Of a stretch of 5,059 nucleotides of DNA, positions 1 to 4,895 are shown piece by piece. The translations under genes and the position numbers were made by a program. How positions within the stretch are numbered: the stretch's first letter is position 1; the number at the start of each line of letters is the position of its first letter. This DNA comes from Desulfovibrio sp. UBA2564 (GTDB taxonomy: Bacteria > Desulfobacterota > Desulfovibrionia > Desulfovibrionales > Desulfovibrionaceae): assembly GCA_002340305.1 (NCBI GenBank), contig DDLU01000295.1, forward strand, positions 1-5,059, written 5' to 3'. A model generated the notes under the pieces. The model saw only the letters and a list, made by a program, of their open reading frames with translations, did not search any database and had not been told where the DNA came from.

Positions 1-30
1 ATGCGTAATCTTCCGGTTTTGATTGGATAA
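1..30 (+). CDS. Possible 3' end of an upstream gene (partial)
   Basis: Frame 1 is open from the window edge to a TAA at 28-30 and would encode a C-terminus ending MRNLPVLIG. The other two forward frames stop earlier, at 6-8 and 20-22. A strong forward terminator begins 32 bases later, which implies that a + strand transcript ends here, so this or one of the shorter frames is probably the tail of a gene. Nine residues are too few to name a family. The apparent ATG at position 1 need not be a start. Confidence 0.35.
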   Translation: MRNLPVLIG

Positions 31-61
31 GAAATTTTAGAAAATATTTGTGGATGAGAGG

Positions 62-95
62 CCCCGCTGTGCGTGAGCACAGCGGGGTTTTGTTT
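62..95 (+). terminator. Rho-independent terminator of the upstream gene
   Basis: A perfect 11-bp GC-rich stem (62-72 with 77-87) closes on a GTGA loop, which is a stable GNRA-type tetraloop. It is followed by the T-rich run TTTTGTTT at 88-95. The T-tract lies only on the + strand side, so it ends transcription coming from the left and isolates the tetR unit from upstream read-through. Confidence 0.93.
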
Positions 96-298
96 ATGGT
101 ATATTTTCTGGAGTCATCTTTTTGTGTGTTGATTAAAAAAAAATCTTGATTTTTTTTCATACTTGGTATTCACTCCAGCATAGAACAATTATCGTTTTTT
201 CTAACCTTAAGCGTGGCGTTTTCGGGCTTCCTGCCCGTGTACCTGCCGCGTTTTTATCTTTATTTTCAAATAAAATATTGTAATTGCAAAAGGATATC
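96..298 (+). promoter_or_regulatory. AT-rich spacer upstream of the tetR-family gene
   Basis: This stretch has no convincing gene and should contain the promoter of the regulator, because a strong terminator lies just before it. I could not place a good -35/-10 pair. Three symmetric elements stand out: an A-tract/T-tract dyad (135-143 and 150-157), a GC-rich inverted repeat CGGGC-TTCCT-GCCCG (223-237), and TATTTT-CAAAT-AAAATA (261-277) close to the ribosome binding site. TetR proteins often bind dyads in their own promoters, so the last two are candidate operators, but this is inference only. Confidence 0.35.
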
Positions 299-1006
299 AT
301 GAAATCTTCCAAAGCACGGACAAAGCTTAAACAACAACGAATTATTAAATATTTTATAGACGCAGCTAATGAAATCATTATGCAGGAGGGCCTAAGTGCG
401 GTCACCATTCGTAAGGCCGCTGATCTGGCTGGATATACAAGCGCCACTCTCTATAACTATTTTGACAACCTGCAGCACTTGGTCTTTTTGGCAACCATGA
501 CCCATCTTGAGGAGTACAACGAGGCCCTGCCCGGCTATTTGAAAGGGTGCGATAACTCCATTGAGCGTTACATGGCTGTCTGTAAATGCTTTGCCGAGTA
601 CTCTTTTGCTCAGCCGGAAATCTATGAACTGCTCTTCTTCACCCATAGCGATGAAAAGTTGGAGGAGTACACCCAGCAGTATTATGAGCTTTTTCCGGAT
701 AAGATTGTTAAGGACTGGCCGGCCCCGCTCAATAAGATCTACGTGTTGAACAGCATCTACTCCCGCAGTTTCATGATGCTTGAGGACTGTGTGCAGGACG
801 GTTTTATTAATTCAGAAAACGCGAAAGATTTCAACGACGTCAACCTTCGTATCTACAAAACCATTTTGCAGGATGTTCAGAATGGCGAGCTCAGCAGGGA
901 TGAGGCCATTACCATGACCATGAAATACTATTTCCAGCTTATGGAATGTTATATGGGTTCAGAATCCGCTTCGCTGCTTAAGGCTGCCATGAAGAAGCTC
1001 TCCTGA
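299..1006 (+). CDS. TetR/AcrR-family transcriptional regulator
   Basis: This is a 235-residue DNA-binding regulator, a usual length for the family. The N-terminal TetR helix-turn-helix spans about residues 14-62, with the recognition region IRKAADLAGYTSATLYNYF at 37-55, a classic TetR_N pattern. The rest (about 65-235) should be the helical ligand-binding and dimer domain. It includes a PEIYELLFF segment often seen after the HTH in this family, but gives no clue to the ligand. I chose the ATG at 299 because AAGGA at 290-294 lies four bases upstream, which is rather tight. An in-frame TTG at 284 has no ribosome binding site. The hydrolase gene follows after 38 bases with no terminator, so the two are probably co-transcribed. 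Targets may include its own promoter, the hydrolase, or the cai operon 1.1 kb downstream. Only proximity supports the last. Confidence 0.9.
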   Translation: MKSSKARTKLKQQRIIKYFIDAANEIIMQEGLSAVTIRKAADLAGYTSATLYNYFDNLQHLVFLATMTHLEEYNEALPGYLKGCDNSIERYMAVCKCFAEYSFAQPEIYELLFFTHSDEKLEEYTQQYYELFPDKIVKDWPAPLNKIYVLNSIYSRSFMMLEDCVQDGFINSENAKDFNDVNLRIYKTILQDVQNGELSRDEAITMTMKYYFQLMECYMGSESASLLKAAMKKLS

Positions 1007-1044
1007 TTTAAACTGAATTTGACTTAATTGTTTCAAGGATAAAT

Positions 1045-1665
1045 ATGCAGATCAGAAAATTTGTTCTTAGTCCGTTTCAGACAAACGGCTACCTGCTTTA
1101 TGAAAACGGGGAAGCTGTTTTTGTTGATCCCGGCGATGATCCGGCTGAAGTGGTGAGTTTTATACAGTCTGAAGGGCTTAATTTAACTCATATTCTTATC
1201 ACCCACATGCACAGTGATCATTTTTACGGTGCAGCAAAACTGGCCGCCGCCACCGGAGCTGAGATTCTGGGTGGGGAAGGGGATGCTTTCATGGTCGAGA
1301 GTGAGATCAAGGATGCTCCCCGCTGGGGTTTTCCTCCGCTGAGCGAGGATTTTTCCTTTACACCGATCACACCGGGTAAACACCAGTTTGTTGGAAAGAC
1401 TTGCAACGTTCTCCATACTCCGGGCCATTCTCGGGGAAGTCTGACTTTTTCGTTTCCTGAAGAGGGGATTGCTTTTGTGGGTGATCTGATTTTCTTCCGT
1501 AACATCGGGCGTACCGACTTTACCGGCGGTGATCTGGAAACCCTTTTAAATTCTGTCAGGACACAGATTTTCAGTTTGCCTGATGAGACAATTCTCTATC
1601 CGGGACACGAAAGGCCTACCACCGTAGGGGACGAAAAGACTTACAATTCCTATTTCAACCGCTAG
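1045..1665 (+). CDS. Metallo-beta-lactamase-fold hydrolase, GloB/YcbL-like
   Basis: A 206-residue cytoplasmic metallo-hydrolase, probably acting on a thioester or glyoxalase II-type substrate. The full set of metal ligands is visible: HMHSDH at 54-59 (His54, His56, Asp58, His59), His128 in TPGHS, Asp147 in FVGDL and His188 in YPGHE. The GRTDFTGGD motif at 155-163 is typical of the glyoxalase II/YcbL branch. The protein ends soon after the last ligand, so it lacks the C-terminal helical domain that binds glutathione in true GloB. This favours a YcbL-like enzyme of uncertain substrate. AAGGA at 1035-1039 lies five bases before the ATG. It follows the TetR gene closely and is followed by a terminator, so it is the last gene of that unit. 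Phenylalanine codons are mostly TTT (13 of 18), unlike caiA. Fold assignment is sure, substrate is not. Confidence 0.92.
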   Translation: MQIRKFVLSPFQTNGYLLYENGEAVFVDPGDDPAEVVSFIQSEGLNLTHILITHMHSDHFYGAAKLAAATGAEILGGEGDAFMVESEIKDAPRWGFPPLSEDFSFTPITPGKHQFVGKTCNVLHTPGHSRGSLTFSFPEEGIAFVGDLIFFRNIGRTDFTGGDLETLLNSVRTQIFSLPDETILYPGHERPTTVGDEKTYNSYFNR

Positions 1666-1703
1666 TTACTGCGCTTAATAGCGCATTTACAGATTCTTCA
1701 TAG

Positions 1704-1751
1704 GACAGGTCCATGGCTGTGTTTTGCACAGCTTTGGGCCTGTCTTTTTTT
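1704..1751 (+). terminator. Rho-independent terminator after the tetR-hydrolase unit
   Basis: Two 18-base arms (1704-1721 and 1727-1744) pair with one T-T mismatch and two G-U pairs around a TTTTG loop. Seven T residues follow directly (1745-1751). It lies 38 bases after the hydrolase stop codon and separates that unit from the cai operon. A weaker 5-bp hairpin (TGCGC/GCGCA, 1670-1685) sits between the stop codon and this structure and lacks a T-tract. Confidence 0.92.
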
Positions 1752-1762
1752 GGTCAGAAAAG

Positions 1763-1780
1763 TTGTTCCGGGTTTCACAA
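1763..1780. promoter_or_regulatory. Candidate CRP/FNR-family (HcpR-like) binding site
   Basis: TTGTTC-N6-TCACAA matches the TTGTGA-N6-TCACAA dyad recognised by several CRP/FNR-family regulators at 10 of 12 positions. It lies just after the terminator and about 370 bases before the caiT start, which is far for a simple class I or II activator site unless the promoter is well upstream. Confidence 0.35.
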
Positions 1781-1851
1781 TGAGGTCCGAAAAGCTGTCT
1801 TATCAGTCCCCCAAAAGCCTCTTTTAGTCCTTTTTCAGGCAATTGTTAGAA

Positions 1852-1884
1852 AATAAATACTGTTTTTAGTTGCCTGTATTTATT
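1852..1884. repeat. Perfect 9-bp inverted repeat upstream of caiT
   Basis: AATAAATAC at 1852-1860 is exactly complementary to GTATTTATT at 1876-1884, with 15 bases between. The spacing puts the arm centres 24 bases apart, a little over two helical turns, which would suit either a protein operator or an RNA hairpin. No T-tract follows, so it is not a terminator. Confidence 0.5.
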
Positions 1885-1952
1885 GGGTAAATCTACGTAG
1901 TTAATTTGCTGATCATGATTTTTTTATAAAAGCGATTGCAAAAAGATCGCGA

Positions 1953-1970
1953 TTGTGACAAAAAACACAC
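1953..1970. promoter_or_regulatory. Second candidate CRP/FNR-family site
   Basis: TTGTGA-CAAAAA-ACACAC has a perfect left half-site and a right half matching TCACAA at four of six positions. It overlaps the end of the ATCGCGAT palindrome by one base. It is weaker than the 1763-1780 site as a dyad but better placed relative to caiT. Confidence 0.28.
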
Positions 1971-2069
1971 ACAGAAAATGAACGTGATTAGTTTCTTTTG
2001 TCTGATTATGAAAATTCCATTTTGCGGGTGATGACAACAAACGCGTTCAGGGGTGTTGAGGACGAGCAC

Positions 2070-2129
2070 ATGGATTTGAGCTCTGGGGGATACGGCGGTC
2101 ATGGATCGTTGTCGTACAAATCTTTCTAA
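2070..2129 (+). CDS. Possible 19-codon leader ORF before caiT
   Basis: An ATG at 2070 opens a frame encoding MDLSSGGYGGHGSLSYKSF, rich in Gly, Ser and Tyr, ending with TAA at 2127-2129. A good ribosome binding site, GAGGA at 2058-2062, lies seven bases upstream. The stop codon is seven bases before the GGAG of caiT and 19 bases before its ATG, a distance that would permit translational coupling. I recognise no family. It could be a leader peptide that tunes caiT translation, or a chance ORF. Its frame differs from that of caiT. Confidence 0.3.
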   Translation: MDLSSGGYGGHGSLSYKSF

Positions 2130-2148
2130 ACTTTTTGGAGTGTTTCGA

Positions 2149-3663
2149 ATGAAGCCTAATAAAAGCGAAAAAGTGAAAATTGAGCCGAAGGTCTTTTTTC
2201 CCTCGCTGACTATCGTCGGGTTGCTGAGTTACCTGACTGTAAAGGATCTGGATAAGGCCAACGAGGTCATTAACGCATTGTTCAGCTATGTGACCAATAC
2301 ATGGGGTTGGGCCTTCGAATGGTACATGGTTGTCATGATGGCCGGCTGGGCCTGGATGGTTTTCGGACCCTGGAAAGATAAGAAGCTTGGCGAAGGCGAA
2401 CCTGAGTTCAAAACCCTGAACTGGATTTTCCTGCTATTTGCTTCCGCAACTTCCGCTGCGGTTCTGTTCTGGGGAACCTATGAAGCATACTGCTATGCAT
2501 CTACTCCGCCTTTCGGTTTTGAGCCTTTCTCTGTCACCGCCAAGGAATGGGGACTTGCTTACAGCCTCTTCCACTGGGGACCGCTGGCATGGGCCGGTTA
2601 TGCATTCTTCACCGTAGCATTCGGATACTTTCTCTTTGTAAAGAAAATCAACGTCATGCGCCCCAGTGGTACACTCGTTCCGCTCATAGGCGAAAAACAC
2701 TGCAAAGGCATCATCGGTGCCATTGTCGACAACATGTACATTGTCGGCCTGATCCTAGCCATGGGTACCAGCCTCGGTCTGTCCACTCCGCTGGTAACCG
2801 AATGCATTGAATGGCTTTTCGGTGTTCCGCATACCCTGCAGCTGGATGCCATGATTATCGCCAGCTGGATCATTCTTAACGCCATTTGTGTTGCTTTCGG
2901 TCTCAACAAAGGGATCAAGATCGCATCCGATGTGCGCAGCTATCTCATGCTCGCTCTTCTGGTCTGGGTTTTCTGCGTCAGTGGCACTACTTTCATCATG
3001 AACTACTTCACAGATTCTGTGGGCCTCGTAATGAGCAACTTCGCGCGCATGGCATTCTACACCGATGCCATCGGTGAGGGCGGCTTCCCGCAGGGCTGGA
3101 CTGTTTTCTACTGGGCATGGTGGGTAATCTACGGAATCCAGACCTGCCTGTTCCTCGCACGTATCTCCCGCGGCCGTACTGTCCGCCAGATCTGCGTGGG
3201 TATTGTGGGCGGTCTGACCGCAACCACATGGTTCATCTGGACTGTTCTGAGCGGTAACACCATGCACCTCATCCATAAGGGCATTCTCGACATGCCCAAG
3301 CTGGTGGCCGAACACGGCGCTCCCCGTGCTGTAATTGAAACATGGGCAGCCCTGCCCCTGAGCACTGCTACCATGATCGCCTTCTTCGTACTCTGCTTCA
3401 TTGCAACAGTTACTCTTATCAACGCCTGCTCTTACACCTTGGCAATGTCCACTTGTACTGAAGCTGACGGTTACAGCGAGCCCCCCATGTGGGTCCGTGT
3501 GGGTTGGTCCATTCTCGTCGGTGTCATCGGCGTAACCCTGCTCGCACTGGGCGGGCTCAAGCCGCTTCAGACTGCAATCATCGCCGGCGGCGGACTGCTC
3601 TTCTTCGTAAACCTCGCGATTATCTGGTCCTTCATCAAGGATGCAAAGGCTACTAACTGGTAA
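2149..3663 (+). CDS. caiT: L-carnitine/gamma-butyrobetaine antiporter, BCCT family
   Basis: A 504-residue inner-membrane BCCT transporter, the same length as E. coli CaiT, which swaps external carnitine for the end product gamma-butyrobetaine. Matches along the whole length include IEPKVFFP near the N-terminus, STPPFG, FHWGPL, MGTSLGL, the signature QGWTVFYWAWWVIY (315-328) and ETWAALPLSTATM. About 12 membrane helices are expected. Substrate-site residues kept include Trp108, Trp143, Trp324, Trp325 and Tyr328; Trp317 of the outer site and Arg263 (E. coli Arg262, standing in for a sodium ion) are also kept. Two differ: E. coli Met331 is Thr332 and Tyr114 is Cys115. The start at 2149 is set by GGAG at 2137-2140, eight bases upstream, and by homology. 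An in-frame ATG at 2101 would add 16 unmatched residues. It is the first gene of the operon. Codons are mostly C-ending, suggesting strong expression. Function is near certain as a betaine transporter; ion coupling and exact substrate are open. Confidence 0.96.
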   Translation: MKPNKSEKVKIEPKVFFPSLTIVGLLSYLTVKDLDKANEVINALFSYVTNTWGWAFEWYMVVMMAGWAWMVFGPWKDKKLGEGEPEFKTLNWIFLLFASATSAAVLFWGTYEAYCYASTPPFGFEPFSVTAKEWGLAYSLFHWGPLAWAGYAFFTVAFGYFLFVKKINVMRPSGTLVPLIGEKHCKGIIGAIVDNMYIVGLILAMGTSLGLSTPLVTECIEWLFGVPHTLQLDAMIIASWIILNAICVAFGLNKGIKIASDVRSYLMLALLVWVFCVSGTTFIMNYFTDSVGLVMSNFARMAFYTDAIGEGGFPQGWTVFYWAWWVIYGIQTCLFLARISRGRTVRQICVGIVGGLTATTWFIWTVLSGNTMHLIHKGILDMPKLVAEHGAPRAVIETWAALPLSTATMIAFFVLCFIATVTLINACSYTLAMSTCTEADGYSEPPMWVRVGWSILVGVIGVTLLALGGLKPLQTAIIAGGGLLFFVNLAIIWSFIKDAKATNW

Positions 3664-3674
3664 AATAATCCACC

Positions 3675-3697
3675 GGGGGAGGCTCTTAGCTTCCCCC
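3675..3697 (+). other. Intercistronic RNA hairpin between caiT and caiA
   Basis: A 10-bp stem pairs GGGGGAGGCT (3675-3684) with AGCTTCCCCC (3688-3697), with one G-U pair and a CTT loop. It starts 12 bases after the caiT stop codon. The sequence after it is A-rich rather than T-rich, so it is not a classical terminator. It may protect the caiT 3' end from exonucleases or set the transporter-to-enzyme ratio. Confidence 0.7.
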
Positions 3698-3714
3698 CTC
3701 TAGATAATAAAAAA

Positions 3715-3719
3715 AGGAG
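3715..3719 (+). promoter_or_regulatory. Ribosome binding site of caiA
   Basis: AGGAG lies eight bases before the ATG at 3728 and directly follows a run of A residues, which keeps it unpaired just downstream of the intercistronic hairpin. This is a strong site and fixes the caiA start, which also agrees with the family N-terminus. Confidence 0.85.
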
Positions 3720-3727
3720 ATTCACTT

Positions 3728-4861
3728 ATGGATTTTAATCTTTCTGATGAACAGGAACTGTTTGTTGCGGGCGTCCGCGACCTCATGGAAAGCGAAAACT
3801 GGGAACAGTACTTCGTTGAGTGCGACAAGAACCACGAATACCCCGAACGCTGGGTCAAAGCCCTTGCCGACCTCGGTGTAGACACCATGCTTCTGCCTGA
3901 AGAACACGGCGGAATGGGCATGGACATGGTTACCCTGACCGCTATCTGGGCTGAACTCGGCCGTCACGGTGCTCCCACTTACGTACTTTACCAGCTGCCC
4001 GGTTTCAGCACCATTCTGCGCCACGGTTCCCAGGAACAGATTGATAAGATTTTCGCCTTCCGCGGCACCGGTAAGCAGATGTTCAACTCCGCTATCACCG
4101 AGCCCGGCGCCGGTTCTGATGTGGGCAGCCTGAAGAGTACCTACACCCGTAAAGACGGCAAGGTTTATCTCAACGGCCACAAGTGCTTCATCACCAGTTC
4201 CCTGCACGCTCCTTACCTTATTGTTATGGCCCGTGATGCTTCTTCTGAAAAGCCCATCTTCACCGAGTGGTTTGTGGACATGAGCAAAGAAGGCATCAAG
4301 CTCAATCCTCTCGATAAGCTCGGCCTGCGCATGGACTCCTGCTGCGAAGTCATTTTCGACAATGTTGAACTTGAAGAAAAAGACATGTTCGGCACTGAAG
4401 GAGACGGTTTCAACCGCGTTAAAGCTGAATTTGACGACGAGCGTTTCCTCGTGGCCTGCACCAACTACGGTGTTGCCCTCTGCGCTTACGAAGATGCTGC
4501 AAAATACGCCAACCAGCGCGTGCAGTTCGGTGAAGCCATCGGCCGAACCCAGATGATTCAGGAAAAAATCGCGCACATGGCCATCAAGCTCAACAGCATG
4601 AAAAACATGCTCTTTGAAACCGCATGGAAGACCGATCAGGAGACTGCCACCTCCGGCGATTCCGCAATGTGCAAATACTTTTGCGCTAACGCTGCTTTTG
4701 AAGTCATCGATACCTCCATGCAGATCCTCGGCGGTATCGGTGTAACCGGTCACCGTGTGGGCCGTTTCTGGCGTGACCTGCGCATCGATCGTCTTTCCGG
4801 CGGTTCCGATGAAATGCAGATTCTGACCCTCGGCCGCGCAGAACTCAAAAAGTACCGCTAG
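3728..4861 (+). CDS. caiA: Crotonobetainyl-CoA reductase (acyl-CoA dehydrogenase family)
   Basis: A 377-residue soluble flavoprotein (E. coli CaiA is 380) that reduces crotonobetainyl-CoA to gamma-butyrobetainyl-CoA with electrons from an electron-transfer flavoprotein. The N-terminus MDFNLSDEQELFVAG is nearly that of E. coli CaiA. Domains run as usual for acyl-CoA dehydrogenases: helical part (about 1-118), beta domain opening with ITEPGAGSD (123-131), then the C-terminal helical domain with NQRVQFG (262-268), QILGGIG (332-338) and SGGSDEMQ (357-364). Where medium-chain dehydrogenase has its catalytic Glu (YEGT), this protein has Gly358. Glu238 in DDER instead lines up with the helix-G base of isovaleryl-CoA dehydrogenase. 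E. coli CaiA shows the same pattern, so this is a family trait. It sits 64 bases after caiT and 34 before caiB in one operon. No ETF gene is seen in the window. Confidence in the assignment is very high. Confidence 0.97.
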   Translation: MDFNLSDEQELFVAGVRDLMESENWEQYFVECDKNHEYPERWVKALADLGVDTMLLPEEHGGMGMDMVTLTAIWAELGRHGAPTYVLYQLPGFSTILRHGSQEQIDKIFAFRGTGKQMFNSAITEPGAGSDVGSLKSTYTRKDGKVYLNGHKCFITSSLHAPYLIVMARDASSEKPIFTEWFVDMSKEGIKLNPLDKLGLRMDSCCEVIFDNVELEEKDMFGTEGDGFNRVKAEFDDERFLVACTNYGVALCAYEDAAKYANQRVQFGEAIGRTQMIQEKIAHMAIKLNSMKNMLFETAWKTDQETATSGDSAMCKYFCANAAFEVIDTSMQILGGIGVTGHRVGRFWRDLRIDRLSGGSDEMQILTLGRAELKKYR

Positions 4862-4895
4862 GCACATTTAAATCACAAGCCATCAGGATTAAGAT

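Larger units (their letters stand above)
1752..2148 (+). promoter_or_regulatory. Regulatory region upstream of caiT
   Basis: About 400 bases without a large gene, between a strong terminator and caiT, so the cai promoter must lie here or caiT would depend on read-through. It is AT-rich in its middle part. A TATAAA at 1925-1930 could be a -10 element, but no good -35 lies at the right distance. The region contains four perfect 8-bp palindromes (1893-1900, 1912-1919, 1946-1953, 2040-2047), GCGATTG repeated directly at 1932-1938 and 1949-1955, two CRP/FNR-like dyads (1763-1780 and 1953-1970), and two overlapping inverted repeats (arms at 1836-1842/1870-1876 and 1852-1860/1876-1884). In E. coli the cai operon is controlled by CRP, FNR and CaiF, so a complex control region is expected. 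Exact sites here are inferred. Confidence 0.6.

Noticed and set aside
135..157. A-tract/T-tract dyad that could pass for a second terminator
   Set aside because: The stem is only A-T pairs with almost no loop, so it would be weak RNA; bent DNA near a promoter is more likely.
284..298. A TTG start for the TetR gene
   Set aside because: No ribosome binding site precedes it, while AAGGA lies just before the ATG at 299.
157..447. A 96-codon minus-strand frame across the tetR start
   Set aside because: It overlaps the well-supported helix-turn-helix coding region, and its sequence shows no recognisable domain.
1670..1685. Small hairpin TGCGC/GCGCA after the hydrolase stop codon
   Set aside because: Five base pairs with no T-tract; the real terminator is the long stem at 1704-1751.
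2101..2148. An upstream in-frame start for caiT adding 16 residues
   Set aside because: The nearest purine run (2084-2089) is 11 bases from the ATG, the added residues have no match in CaiT, and the ATG at 2149 has a better ribosome binding site and gives the family length.
2755..3315. A 186-codon minus-strand frame inside caiT
   Set aside because: It is antisense to a clearly conserved transporter, with low-complexity charged composition and no supporting start signal; it is a shadow.
3722..4867. A 381-codon open frame on the minus strand covering all of caiA
   Set aside because: It mirrors caiA codon for codon, its protein resembles no family I know, and the + strand product is an unmistakable acyl-CoA dehydrogenase with a good ribosome binding site.
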